64,000 nt of DNA from contig CAVPZS010000008.1 of the NCBI GenBank assembly GCA_963710275.1, forward strand, positions 744,001 to 808,000. Reading direction: 5' to 3'. This document shows, one piece after another, positions 26,794 to 35,743 of the stretch (the stretch's first letter is position 1; every line of letters begins with the position of its first letter). The notes under the pieces were generated by a model. The model was given only the letters and a program-made list of their open reading frames with translations. It did no database searches and had not been told where the DNA came from. Origin of the DNA: Rhodoblastus sp963710275. Lineage in GTDB: Bacteria > Pseudomonadota > Alphaproteobacteria > Rhizobiales > Beijerinckiaceae. The translations under genes and the position numbers were made by a program.

Positions 26794-28934
26794 TCACATG
26801 CCCTGGTGCGCCAGGACGGCGAGCAGCAGCAGCGCGACGATATTGGTGATCTTGATCGCGGGATTGACCGCCGGGCCGGCGGTGTCCTTGTAGGGGTCGC
26901 CGACGGTGTCGCCGGTGACCGAGGCCTTGTGGGCGTCGGAGCCCTTGAGGTGGGTCACGCCGTCCTTGTCGACGAAGCCGTCTTCAAAGCTCTTCTTGGC
27001 GTTGTCCCAGGCGCCGCCGCCCGAGGTCATGGAAATGGCGACGAACAGGCCGTTGACGATCACGCCGAGCAGCGAGGCGCCCAGCGCCGCGAAGGCCGAG
27101 GCCTTGCTGCCGGATATCAGCAGCACGCCGAAATAGACGACGAGCGGCGCGAGCACAGGCAGCATGCGACGGAATGATCATTTCCTTGATCGCCGCCTTG
27201 GTCAGCATGTCCACCGCGCGGCCGTAGTCGGGACGCTCGGCTCCGGTCATGATGCCAGGCTTTTCCTTGAACTGGCGGCGCACTTCCTCGACCACCGAAC
27301 CGGCCGCGCGACCCACCGCCGTCATGGCGATGCCGCCAAACAGGTAGGGGATCAGTCCGCCGAAGATCAGGCCCGCGACGACATAGGGATTGGAGAGGTC
27401 GAAGTCGACTTTGCCCATGCCCTTGAAATACGGCAGTTCCTGTTCGGTGAAGGCTTTCAGGTCGTTGGTGTAGGCGGCGAACAGAACCAGCGCGCCGAGG
27501 CCGGCCGAACCAATGGCGTAGCCCTTGGTCACGGCCTTGGTGGTGTTGCCGACCGCGTCGAGCGCGTCGGTGGACTGGCGCACTTCCTTGGGCAGGCCAG
27601 CCATTTCGGCGATGCCGCCGGCGTTGTCGGTCACGGGACCGAAAGCGTCGAGCGCGACGATCATGCCGGCGAGGCCGAGCATGGTGGTCACCGCGATCGC
27701 CGTGCCGAACAGGCCGGCCAGCCTGGTAGGTGCCGATAATGCCCGCCACGATCACCAGGGCCGGCAGCGCCGTCGATTCAAGCGACACGGCGAGACCCTG
27801 GATGACATTGGTGCCATGGCCGGTGACCGAAGCCTGGGCGATGGACACCACCGGGCGCTTGCCCGTGCCGGTATAATATTCGGTGATATAGACGATGGCG
27901 CCGGTCACCGCGAGCCCGGCCAGACCGCAGTAGAACAGGTTCGCTCCGGTCACGGCCCGGCCAGCGACTTCGCCGATCGAGCCCCAGCCGATCACGAAAT
28001 GAGTGGCGATGGCGAGACCCACGATCGACAGCAGGCCGGTGACGATCAGGCCCTTGTAGAGCGCGCCCATGATCGAATTATTGGCCCCGAGCTTGACGAA
28101 GCCCGCGCCGATGATCGAGGTGACGATGCAAATTGCGCAGATCGCCATGGGATAGAGCATGGCGCTGGTCAGCGACGTGTCCTTGGCGAAGAAGATCGAC
28201 GCCAGCACCATGGTGGCGACGACGGTCACCGCATAGGTTTCGAACAGGTCGGCCGCCATGCCCGCGCAGTCGCCGACATTGTCGCCGACGTTGTCGGCGA
28301 TGGTCGCGGGGTTGCGTGGGTCATCTTCCGGAATGCCGGCCTCAACCTTGCCGACGAGGTCGGCGCCGACGTCAGCGCCCTTGGTGAAGATGCCGCCGCC
28401 GAGACGCGCGAAGATCGAGATCAACGAGGCGCCGAAGCCGAGCGCCACCAGCGCGTCGACCACTTCGCGATTGTTGACGGAAAGGCCCATGGGGCCGGTG
28501 AGGACGGCGAAATAACCCGCGACGCCCAGAAGCGCCAGACCGGCGACCAGCAGGCCGGTGACCGCGCCCGCCTTGAAGGCGATGTCGAGACCGCCCGCCA
28601 GCGACTTGGTGGCGGCCTGCGCCGTGCGCACATTGGCGCGGACGGAGACGTTCATGCCGATGAAGCCGGCGGCGCCGGACAGGATAGCGCCGATCAGGAA
28701 GCCGACCGCCGTCTTGGCGCCGAGCAAGATGAACAGAATGACGCAGATGACCACGCCCACCACGCTGATGGTGGCGTATTGCCGCTTCAGATAGGCCTGC
28801 GCGCCTTCCGCCACCGCGCCGGCGATTTCCTGCATGCGCGCGGTGCCCGCGTCGGCGGCCATCAACCCATTGACGGTGATGAAGCCGTAAACGACGGACA
28901 AGAGCCCGCCTAATATGATGAGCCAGATTGTCAT
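26794..28934 (-). CDS. hppA: Membrane-bound proton-pumping pyrophosphatase, K+-independent (frame broken twice)
   Basis: HppA couples hydrolysis of pyrophosphate to proton export across the cytoplasmic membrane. The N-terminal frame runs 400 residues with many membrane helices and the substrate loops GGGIFTKGADVGADLVGKVE and NPATIADNVGDNVGDCAGMA. At 27720 an extra A (T on the coding strand before GGCC) shifts the frame; it resumes with GTAIAV/MLGLAGMIVALDAFGPVTDN and GNTTKAVTKGYAIGSAGLGA. The Lys in GNTTKA is the marker of the K+-independent class. A second extra base at 27165 precedes PVLAPLVVYFGVLL. The C-terminus holds SGGGAWDNAKKSFEDG and DTVGDPYKDTAGPAVNPAIK. Total about 713 residues, normal. 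Confidence 0.92.
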
Positions 28935-28968
28935 ATTTCCGTCCCTTGTTTTTACCGCAGCCTTTTAT

Positions 28969-29010
28969 GCCCGGACTGTAATCCTTGTCCGAAAAAAACG
29001 GAGTCCGGGC
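28969..29010. repeat. Long inverted repeat in the thiL-hppA intergenic region
   Basis: GCCCGGACT (28969-28977) is complementary to AGTCCGGGC (29002-29010). An inner pair, TCCG and CGGA, flanks a seven-base A-run (28988-29002). On the minus strand this could act as an attenuator or terminator of thiL read-through in the hppA leader. Confidence 0.5.
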
Positions 29011-29105
29011 CTCATCCTAACGGTTCAGGCGAATATGTTTCATAAAGCCGCGAAACCTGCAATGCGTAGCTTGACGCGCGTCTCTCGTCATAAAGTTGAC
29101 TTTGC

Positions 29106-29119
29106 TTGACCTCGATCAA
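29106..29119. promoter_or_regulatory. FNR/FixK-type box upstream of hppA
   Basis: TTGACCTCGATCAA (TTGATCGAGGTCAA on the minus strand) fits the FNR/FixK consensus TTGAY-N4-RTCAA at every defined position. It lies in the 218-base gap between thiL and hppA, 172 bases before the hppA start. Binding is not shown; the match may be fortuitous but it is in the right kind of place. Confidence 0.5.
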
Positions 29120-29152
29120 ACACGCCCGAAACCGCCAGGTTTTTCGGCGCTT

Positions 29153-30155
29153 CTAGAAGTGACTGAAGCGGTCGCGAGTAAAGGCGCGCGGTTTGCCGTC
29201 GAGGCCGAGAATGGTTTCCCGCGCCCCGGTCGCGCACACGCCGCCGATTCGCACGACCTTGATCCGGGCCTCCCCGGCCAGCGCCTCGAAGCGCGCCGCC
29301 GCGTCGCGGGGAACGGCGCAGAGGATTTCGTAATCGTCACCCCCGCACATGATCCTGTCGAGCAGGCTGACGTCCGCGGCCAGCGCCGCGCTGGCGGCGG
29401 GGGACAGCGGAATTTTCCGCAGATCGACATGCGCCGCCGCATGGCTAGCCCGCATCATGGCGCGCAAGTCGCCGACCAGCCCGTCGGAAACGTCCATGGC
29501 CGCGCTGGCGACGCGCAAGGCCGGCGCCAACGTCAAGCGGGGGCTTGGCAGGAGATAGCGTTCGATCAGCGCCGCCCGCTGCTGGGAGTCGAGCTCTTCC
29601 GCCCAGAACGGGGCGGGATTTCTCGCGATTTCGGCCTCACGAAGGGCGAGCCCCAGCGCGGCGTCGCCAATAGTCCCGGACACATAGAGGGCGTCGCCCG
29701 CCTTCGCAGTCGCGCGGCGGGGCATTGTTCCCGCGGGAACCGCGCCGAGAGCCGTGATCGACAGGGTGAGCGGTCCTGATGTCGCCACGGTGTCGCCGCC
29801 GAGCAGCGGGCAGCGGCTTTTTTCGGCCATTTCCCCCAGTCCCCGGGCAAAGGCTTCCAGCCAGTCGGCGGTCCAGTCGGGCGGCAAGGCGAGCGTCAGC
29901 AGAGAATCCCAGGGGATCGGCGGCCTTGGCGGCGAGATCGGAAAGATTGACCGCCAAGGCCTTGGCGGCGACTTTCCCGGGGGGGTCCGCGGCGAAGAAA
30001 TGCACGCCCGCGACCAGGGCGTCGGCGGTCAGCACGAGTTCCATCCCCGGCGGCGGCGCCAGAAGCGCTGCGTCGTCGCGCAGGCCAAGGCCGCCCGGCC
30101 CGGCGAGAGGCGCGAAATAACGGGCGATGAGGTCCTGTTCGGAGAGACGGGGCAT
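29153..30155 (-). CDS. thiL: Thiamine-monophosphate kinase (frame broken at 29901)
   Basis: ThiL phosphorylates thiamine monophosphate to the active diphosphate. The first frame has LRDDAALLAPPPGMELVLTA, DALVAGVHFF and VAAKALAVNLSDLAAKAADP (the metal- and ATP-binding blocks of the PurM-like fold). At 29901 an extra A (T before GCTGACG on the coding strand) breaks it; removal joins PLGF-SLTLALPPDWTADWLE. The rest includes GGDTVATSGPLTLSITALG, AAMDVSDGLVGDLRAMM and CGGDDYEILCAVP. Length about 333 residues. It follows nusB in the conserved ribH-nusB-thiL-hppA order. Confidence 0.9.
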
Positions 30156-30173
30156 TTTACGAAGCTCCCACCT

Positions 30174-30218
30174 CCGTCATTGCGAGAAGCGAAGCGACGG
30201 CTCCGCCCGCAATGACGG
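30174..30218. repeat. Dispersed intergenic repeat, copy 2, with perfect palindromic ends
   Basis: CCGTCATTGCG (30174-30184) and CGCAATGACGG (30208-30218) are perfect 11-base inverted ends. They enclose AGAAGCGAAGCGACGGC, which is shared with the copy at 50698. It lies between thiL and nusB within an otherwise tight operon. Confidence 0.7.
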
Positions 30219-30231
30219 CGCCATGCGTGGC

Positions 30232-30687
30232 CTAGGCCTTGAACTCGTCCGGCCGGAACTTGCGCGCCAGGGCGTCAAGCACGGCGTTGATCATGCCCGC
30301 CTCGTCGCGGTCGAAAAAGGCGCCGGCGACATCGACATATTCCTTGATCGCCACCCGCGCCGGAATATCGCCGCGCTTGAGCAATTCGAACGCCCCGCCG
30401 CGCAGGATCGCGCGCAGCAGCGCCTCGACGCGGCGCAGCGGCCAGCCCTCGGCCAGGGTCTTGTCCACGGTGCGGTCGATTTCAACCTGGTTTTCGACCA
30501 CGCCCCCAACGATGGAGCGGAAAAAGGCGATTTCCGCCGGCTTGTATTGGTCGCCCTCAACCTCCTGGCCGATCCAGCAGGTTTCGAACTCGGAAAGAAT
30601 CTCCTTCACACCCTTGCCGGTGACTTCCATCTGATAGAGCGCCTGGACGGCGGCGAGCCGCGCGGCGGAACGATTTTCGGCGGCCAT
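30232..30687 (-). CDS. nusB: Transcription antitermination factor NusB
   Basis: NusB with S10 (NusE) nucleates the antitermination complex on rRNA transcripts. The 151-residue product shows RSAARLAAVQALYQMEVTGK, FFRSIVGGVVENQVEIDRTV, RRVEALLRAILRGGAFELLK, VAIKEYVDVAGAFFDRDEAG and MINAVLDALARKFRP, covering the whole all-helical fold. Its ATG overlaps the ribH stop by one base (TGATG), so it is translated by coupling. The frame is intact. Confidence 0.94.
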   Translation of the reverse strand: MAAENRSAARLAAVQALYQMEVTGKGVKEILSEFETCWIGQEVEGDQYKPAEIAFFRSIVGGVVENQVEIDRTVDKTLAEGWPLRRVEALLRAILRGGAFELLKRGDIPARVAIKEYVDVAGAFFDRDEAGMINAVLDALARKFRPDEFKA

Positions 30688-31175
30688 CAGTGTTTTTCCG
30701 CCTGTTGCTTCATGCGATACATGGCCAGCGCCGCGCGCGCCGCGTCGCCGCCCTTGTCGAGCCTGGCCTTGTCGGCGCGCTCGAGGGCCTGGGCCTCGTT
30801 TTCGACCGTCAATATGCCATTGCCAAGCGGCAGCTTCCGGGCCACAGACAGGTCCATCAGCGCGCGGGCGCTCTCCCCGGCGACGATCTCGAAATGGTAG
30901 GTCTCGCCGCGAATGACGCAGCCCAGCGCGATCACGCCGGCGTAAGGCGCGCCGGCCTGCTGCGCGGCGTCGAGCAGGATGGCGGCGGCGGCGGGGATTT
31001 CCAGCGCGCCGGGCGCGCGAACCACGGTCCAGCGCGCGCCGGCGGCGACCAACGCATGCCGCGCGCCTTCGAGCTGCAACGCGCCTATGGCGTCGTAGAA
31101 TCGCGCCTCGATGATGAGAAAATGCGCGCCGTCAACGGATTCAATCGTCTCAAGCGCTCGGCTCGGTTCAGCCAT
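30687..31175 (-). CDS. ribH: 6,7-dimethyl-8-ribityllumazine synthase
   Basis: RibH makes the lumazine precursor of riboflavin. I use ATG 31175 (AGGAAG upstream), giving 162 residues. Family blocks: IIEARFYDAIGALQLEGARH, VVRAPGALEIPAAAAILLDA, YAGVIALGCVIRGETYHFEI and VARKLPLGNGILTVENEAQA with the conserved His of the active site in TYHFEIV. Unlike in most relatives, ribE and ribD are not directly upstream; about 1.8 kb with three other genes intervenes. Confidence 0.94.
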   Translation of the reverse strand: MAEPSRALETIESVDGAHFLIIEARFYDAIGALQLEGARHALVAAGARWTVVRAPGALEIPAAAAILLDAAQQAGAPYAGVIALGCVIRGETYHFEIVAGESARALMDLSVARKLPLGNGILTVENEAQALERADKARLDKGGDAARAALAMYRMKQQAEKH

Positions 31176-31314
31176 GGGTCTTCCTGTGCGAGGAGAATGG
31201 CGTGAACGAGTAGTACGAGGCTCGCCGCCGCGCAACCCGGCAGAGACAACAAACGCTCACGCACGGCCGCTTTGCGGAGGCCGTGCGAAAAACTTTCTGC
31301 GTCGAACCGCGTTT

Positions 31315-31572
31315 TTAGAGTCGGCTGCTTCCGGTGATCGTCCGATAGCCGATCAGCACCACCACGGCGCCGATGACCGCGATCAGGATGCTGTAAAGGT
31401 TGATGCCAGTGACGCCGCCCATGCCCAGCGCGCTGGAAATGAAGCCGCCGACGATGGCGCCGACAATGCCCAGGACGATGTCCAGGACCATGCCCTCGCC
31501 GGTCTTGTTGACGAGCTTGCTGCCGATGAAGCCCGCAATGAGGCCCAGAACGATCCAGCTGAGGATACCCAT
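31315..31572 (-). CDS. GlsB/YeaQ/YmgE family membrane protein
   Basis: From ATG 31572 (GGGAGACG upstream) 85 residues form three hydrophobic segments with the Gly-rich family pattern: GILSWIVLGLIAGFIGSKLV, VLDIVLGIVGAIVGGFISSA and LYSILIAVIGAVVVLIGYRT. These transglycosylase-associated/GlsB proteins are small inner-membrane proteins often induced in stationary phase or stress; the molecular function is unknown. It is one of three genes between ribE and ribH. Its 5' flank (31573-31791) is shared divergently with the yidB-like gene. Confidence 0.88.
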   Translation of the reverse strand: MGILSWIVLGLIAGFIGSKLVNKTGEGMVLDIVLGIVGAIVGGFISSALGMGGVTGINLYSILIAVIGAVVVLIGYRTITGSSRL

Positions 31573-31791
31573 GACGTCGTCTCCCGTTTTCTCGCGCGCT
31601 CTTCGCCCGCAAGCGGCCCCGCGAACGGACCGCCGGCTCAGCTTCCGCTCGAAGCTGACCAAAAGCAAGGCCAGTAGAGCGCGGGCGCAACCATTGTAAA
31701 AGAACAATTCGTCACTTGCGCGAAGGTTCCTGCGCGGCCAGACTGGCGCGCCGCCAGAGGGTGCGGCGGGCCTCTTTTGAGGAGGATAGTC

Positions 31792-32367
31792 ATGGGTTTC
31801 TTCGACGACGCCATCAACGAATCCGTACCGGGCGGAAATCTCGCCAAGCCGTTGATGATCGCGGCCGGCGCGCTGATCCTCGGCCATTTTCTCGGCGGCA
31901 AGCATGAACAGGCGGCGCCCGCGCCCGACGCGGCCGCCGCGCCCGACCCCGCGGCCCCCGCGCAAGGCGGCGGCGGATTTCTCGGCGGCGCCTTAGGAAA
32001 TCTCGCGGGATCGCTGAGCGGCGCGGCGGGCGGTCTCGGCGGCGCGCTCAGCGGCCTCGCCAACAGCCCGATCGGCGGCGCGCTGGCCGGCGCGGCCGCG
32101 GGAACCGCCGTTTCCGGCGGCCTCGGCTCGCTGCTCGATCAGTTCCGCAACGCCGGTCACGGCGCGGCCGCCGACAGCTGGGTGAGCGAAGGCGAAAATC
32201 ACCCGATTTCGCCTGAGCAGATCAATTCCGTGATCGGCCAGGGCAAGATCGCCGATATCGCGGCGCAGGCGGGAATCAGCCCGGAGCAGATGTCGCAGCT
32301 TCTCGCGCAATCCCTGCCGCAACTGATCCACAAGCTGACCCCCGGCGGCCAACTGCCGCAGGGCTGA
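31792..32367 (+). CDS. YidB-like DUF937 family protein
   Basis: ATG 31792 has the strong ribosome site GAGGAGGAT and gives 191 residues. The first 40 residues include a hydrophobic stretch (KPLMIAAGALILGHFLGG). A very Gly/Ala-rich central part follows (GGALGNLAGSLSGAAGGLGG), then the DUF937 domain: SLLDQFRNAGHGAAADSWVS, HPISPEQINSVIGQGKIADI and SPEQMSQLLAQSLPQLIHKL. Such proteins are common and uncharacterised in alphaproteobacteria. Divergent from the GlsB-like gene; a hairpin follows 14 bases after the stop. Confidence 0.87.
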   Translation: MGFFDDAINESVPGGNLAKPLMIAAGALILGHFLGGKHEQAAPAPDAAAAPDPAAPAQGGGGFLGGALGNLAGSLSGAAGGLGGALSGLANSPIGGALAGAAAGTAVSGGLGSLLDQFRNAGHGAAADSWVSEGENHPISPEQINSVIGQGKIADIAAQAGISPEQMSQLLAQSLPQLIHKLTPGGQLPQG

Positions 32368-32381
32368 GGCGGCGCCTTCCC

Positions 32382-32413
32382 CTCTCCCCGCCGCCCCGCT
32401 TTGGCGGGGAGAG
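32382..32413 (+). terminator. GC-rich hairpin after the DUF937 gene
   Basis: An 11-bp perfect stem (CTCTCCCCGCC, 32382-32392, with GGCGGGGAGAG, 32403-32413) has a 10-base loop. There is no T-run, so termination would be weak or factor-dependent. Confidence 0.5.
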
Positions 32414-32449
32414 TGTCCGCGCCGCGCCACCCGCCGGAAACCCGCATCA

Positions 32450-32968
32450 ATGGATGGCTCGTCATACAGGTCGATCGCCCTCCTGTTCGCCTTGGGGGTG
32501 ACGCTTCACAATGCGGAGGAGGCTTTGTTCCTGGTCCCGTGGGCGCGCTCTCACGTGAAGCTCCCGTTCGATCCGAATCCGAAAATTTATTGGCTGGTGA
32601 CATCGCTCGTCAGCGTAGCGATCTGGATCGCCGCCATCGGCGTCAATGCTCACCCGGAAAACCTAAGCTTTCAACTCGCCCTGGCCGGCTTCGCGCTTGC
32701 CATGGCCGTCAACGCCTTGCTTCCGCATCTTATCGTCAGCCTCGCCACGCGGTCATATTCGCCCGGCACTGCAACGGGTATGCTGCTCAATCTGCCACTC
32801 GGCGCTCTGATCCTATGGAAGTCCGCATCAAGTGGGACGATTTCCGCTTCCGAACTCTGGAGCCATGCGGCGATCTACGCCGTTGCGCTCGGAAGCGGAA
32901 CGTTTGGAAGCTTGTTTGCGGCGCATGCTTTGCTAGCCCGCCCAGAAACTCACGCGCCAAAATCCTGA
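32450..32968 (+). CDS. HXXEE-domain integral membrane protein
   Basis: A 172-residue protein with about five hydrophobic segments. Near the N-terminus is LHNAEEALFLVPWA, the H-x-x-E-E motif that names this family, and a matching distal His lies in NALLPHLIVSLATRSYSPG. Family members resemble small membrane proteins with a possible buried metal site; function is unknown. It ends 36 bases from the convergent ribE stop. No neighbours give a functional hint. Confidence 0.85.
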   Translation: MDGSSYRSIALLFALGVTLHNAEEALFLVPWARSHVKLPFDPNPKIYWLVTSLVSVAIWIAAIGVNAHPENLSFQLALAGFALAMAVNALLPHLIVSLATRSYSPGTATGMLLNLPLGALILWKSASSGTISASELWSHAAIYAVALGSGTFGSLFAAHALLARPETHAPKS

Positions 32969-33004
32969 TTTTTGACCGCTTTATTCATTCGCCGGTCCTA
33001 TTCA

Positions 33005-33627
33005 CTATTCCGCCGCCGCCTCCACCAGCCGCGCGGCGTAGCGGGCCATCGTGTCCACCTCGATGTTGATCCGGTCGCCCGTCTTGCGGCCGCCCCAGGC
33101 GGTCACTTCCAGCGTGTGCGGGATCAGCAGGATGGTGAAGCGGTTTCGCGCAACCTTGTTGACCGTCAGCGAGGTTCCGTCCAACGCCACCGAGCCCTTT
33201 TCGGCGATGAACTTCGCCAGCGCCGGGGGCGACCTCGATGTCGAAATGCGCCATGCCGTCGAAATCGCGGCGCTCGACGATCTGCGCCACGCCGTCGACA
33301 TGGCCCGACACCATGTGCCCGCCCAGTTCGTCGCCGATCCGCAAGCGAACGCTCGAGGTTGACGCGGTCGCCCGCCGTCCAGGCGCCGGCCGTGGTCACG
33401 GCCAGGGTTTCGGCAGCCGCGTCGACCTCGTGCCAACTGGTGAAACCGTCGCCTTCAGCGCGCGGACCGAAGGCGACCAGGGTCATGCAGACGCCATTAT
33501 GGGCCACCGAGGCGCCGAGCGAAAAGCTTTCCGCCGGATAATGCGAGGCGAGCTTCAGCCGCCGCAGGTCGCCGCGCGGCTCGACCGAGAGCAAAAGCCC
33601 GACATCGCTGACCAGACCGGTGAACAT
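33005..33627 (-). CDS. ribE: Riboflavin synthase (frame broken at two sites)
   Basis: RibE dismutates two lumazines to riboflavin. The first frame begins MFTGLVSDVGLLLSVEPRGD and includes FSLGASVAHNGVCMTLVAFG. An extra A at 33343-33344 (T before GCGG on the coding strand) then shifts to IGDELGGHMVSGHVDGVAQI. A second extra A at 33219 (T before GGCG) shifts to KFIAEKGSVALDGTSLTVNK and IPHTLEVTAWGGRKTGDRIN. Both barrel repeats (MFTG... and HMVSGHVDG...) are thus complete when the extra bases are removed. It follows ribD by 59 bases. Confidence 0.9.
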
Positions 33628-33686
33628 TAGCGCCTCTCGTAATGGGTAAAACTATCTGCCCCAAGCAAGCCTTGTTCCAGCACGCG

Positions 33687-34737
33687 CTACGCGCCGGCGT
33701 CGCCGAGCAATGCGCGCGCCTCGGGGGACAGGGCCTCGACGCCCTTGCGTCCCAGCGGTTTCGGGCTGGTCAGCAGGATCATCTCGTCGGCAAGCGCCTG
33801 CGCGATCAGGGCGGCGCCGACGCGCGGGCCGCCTTCCGAAAACACCCGCGTCATCCCGCGCCGCGCCAAAATTCCCAGAGCCGCGCGCAAATCGAGCCGT
33901 CCCGCGGCGTCGAGCGGGCAGGATTCGATTTGGACGCCCTGCCCTGACCAAGGCGGCGCGCGCGCCGGCGGCCGCCTCGTCGCCGCAAATAACCAGCACC
34001 GGCGCTTCCCGCGGCAGAGGCGACGAGGCGCGAGCGCAGCGGCAGGTCGAGCCGCGCGTCCAGCACGACGCGCAAGGGCCGGCGGTCGCAGCCCGGCAGG
34101 CGCACGGTCATCAGCGGATCGTCGCCCAGGACCGTGCCGATCCCGACCATGATCGCGTCATGCATGGCGCGCAGGACATGGGTGCGCAGATTGGCGGCCA
34201 GCCCGGTGATGGACAGGCGCTGGTCATGTTCGCCGCCCGCCGCCTGGCCATCCGCCGTCTGGGCGATCTTCAGCGTCACCATCGGCCGGTTTTCGGTCAC
34301 GCGCAGGATATGGCCGCGATGGGCGCGCCGGCAGTCTTCCGGCAACACATTGGCCTCGACCTCGACGCCATTGGCGCGCAACAGCGCAAAACCCTGGCCG
34401 GCGACGCGCGGGTCGGGATCGGTCAGGCCGCCGACCACCCGCGCCACGCCCGACGGCGACGATGGCTTCCGCGCAGGGCGGGGTCTTGCCGTGATGGGCG
34501 CAGGGCTCCAGCGTCACATAAAGCGTGGCGCCTCGCGCAAGTTCGCCCGCCTGCGCCAGAGCGAGCGGTTCGGCGTGCGGCCGGCCGCCCGGGCAGTGTC
34601 CAGCCGCGCCCGACGATGGCGCCGTCGCGCACCACCAGCGCGCCGACCGCCGGATTGGGCGCCGTCGCGCCGAGATTGCGCCGGCCGAGCGCCAGGGCGG
34701 CGCGCAAAAACCTCTCGTCGTCGACGGAAAACGCCAT
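33687..34737 (-). CDS. ribD: Bifunctional pyrimidine deaminase/reductase RibD (frame broken at several sites)
   Basis: RibD performs the second and third steps of riboflavin synthesis. The deaminase half has RRNLGATAPNPAVGALVVRD, then, after removal of the extra A at 34593 (T before GCCC on the coding strand), PGGRPHAEPLAL and TLYVTLEPCAHHGKTPPCAE with the zinc-binding HAE and PCxxxxxxPPC. The reductase half has RPMVTLKIAQTADGQAA, MHDAIMVGIGTVLGDDPLMT and, in another frame, RGMTRVFSEGGPRVGAALIA. At least four indels are needed. It begins one base after the nrdR stop, as in the conserved nrdR-ribD-ribE order. Confidence 0.88.
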
Positions 34738-34738
34738 G

Positions 34739-35251
34739 TCAGCCGCCCTGTTTGGGCCGATCCGGCAGCGCGGCGGCGGCAGGCTCGTCGGAAGGCTCCG
34801 CTTCGGAGAGTTCGTCGAGCAAGGGGCCGAAATCGCGCGCCTCGCGGAAATTGCGATAGACCGAGGCGAAGCGCACATAGGCGACTTCGTCGAGCGGCTT
34901 CAAGCCCTGCCATCACCAGTTCGCCGATTTTTTCCGAGGCTGATTTCGGCCTCGCCCTGGCTTTCCAGTTGCCGCACCAGGCCATTGATCATGCGGTCGA
35001 TGCGTTCGGGATCGACCGGGCGCTTGCGCAGCGCGATCTGCACCGAGCGCGACCAGCTTGTCGCGGTCGAAGGGCGCGCGGCGACCGGATTTCTTCACCA
35101 CCGTCAATTCGCGCAATTGCACGCGCTCGAAAGTGGTGAAACGCCCGCCGCAATCCGGGCAGACGCGACGGCGGCGGATCGACGAGGAGTCGTCGGTCGG
35201 TCGGGAATCCTTCACCTGGGTGTCGAGACTGCCGCAATAGGGACAGCGCAT
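34739..35251 (-). CDS. nrdR: Transcriptional repressor NrdR (frame broken)
   Basis: NrdR represses ribonucleotide reductase genes through NrdR boxes, sensing dATP/ATP. The zinc-ribbon is intact at the N-terminus: MRCPYCGSLDTQVKDSRPTD with RRRRVCPDCGGRFTTFERVQ (four Cys). The ATP-cone follows in pieces: VQIALRKRPVDPERIDRMI, SEKIGELVMAGL and, after the extra T at 34908 (before GCCATC on the plus strand), KPLDEVAYVRFASVYRNFRE. Two other indels lie near 35045 and 34937. The stop is one base before ribD. A NrdR-box-like palindrome lies 98 bases upstream. Confidence 0.9.
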
Positions 35252-35348
35252 GGATTATGGTCCCCGGTGGCGAAAACAGCTGCGCTGGCCGCCCGAATCG
35301 CCTTCAGCCAACTTGCGCAACGCCGCATTGTGCATTTTCGCAGGGACA

Positions 35349-35364
35349 TCACAAGATTTTGTGA
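35349..35364. promoter_or_regulatory. NrdR-box-like palindrome upstream of nrdR
   Basis: TCACAAGATTTTGTGA is a palindrome TCACAA-N4-TTGTGA. It keeps the core of the NrdR-box pattern (CwA-AT-TwG positions) and matches 12 of 16 consensus positions as I recall it (acaCwAtATaTwGtgt). Only one clear box is seen; a second half-site TTGTG at 35328-35332 is weak. Confidence 0.45.
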
Positions 35365-35384
35365 CACAAAGCTGTTTGCCCGCT

Positions 35385-35636
35385 CTATTTAGTCGCTTCC
35401 CGGCAAAGGATTTCGTGCGGCTGGCAGGCAATCCCCGGCGTCGAGCAATGGCTCGCGTCAGCCGATCGTCTGCAGACCGCGCAGCCGTCGCTCCACTCCG
35501 GACAGGAGGGATTTTTCGCGCCATAAGACTGGAGCGAGGCGACGGGAATGGGCATGGGCTCGGGCTTCGGCGCGTCGGCAAGGGCGGCGCTGGAAATGCT
35601 CAGGATCAACAAGGCAAGGACAGGCAACACATGCAT
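35385..35636 (-). CDS. Small secreted Cys-rich protein
   Basis: ATG 35636 (CGGAGACGCGAA upstream) encodes 83 residues: a signal peptide (MHVLPVLALLILSISSAALA, cleavage after ALA) and a mature region of about 62 residues with six Cys in CPEWSDGCAVC, SHCSTPGIAC and EILC, spaced C-x6-C-x2-C then C-x6-C and C. The pattern suggests disulfide stabilisation or cofactor binding in the periplasm. I do not recognise the family. It is oriented with nrdR but 133 bases upstream and beyond the NrdR-box-like site. Confidence 0.65.
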   Translation of the reverse strand: MHVLPVLALLILSISSAALADAPKPEPMPIPVASLQSYGAKNPSCPEWSDGCAVCRRSADASHCSTPGIACQPHEILCREATK

Positions 35637-35743
35637 TTCGCGTCTCCGGATCGGGGCCCAATCTAGCGGCCCCGCGAGCCCGCGCAAGCCCGATCGAGCC
35701 GGCCGCATCGACTCCGCCCGCTGCCCCATGCTAGAGCCCCGCC

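Noticed and set aside
27525..28913. 462-codon plus-strand frame opposite hppA
   Set aside because: Antisense shadow of the pyrophosphatase; the sequence is His/Asp/Arg-rich and has no motif.
31700..31740. Possible EcfG general-stress promoter (GGAAC ... TGTT) upstream of the GlsB-like gene
   Set aside because: The spacing is 19 bases and the -10 does not match the CGTT consensus at the usual 16-17 bases.
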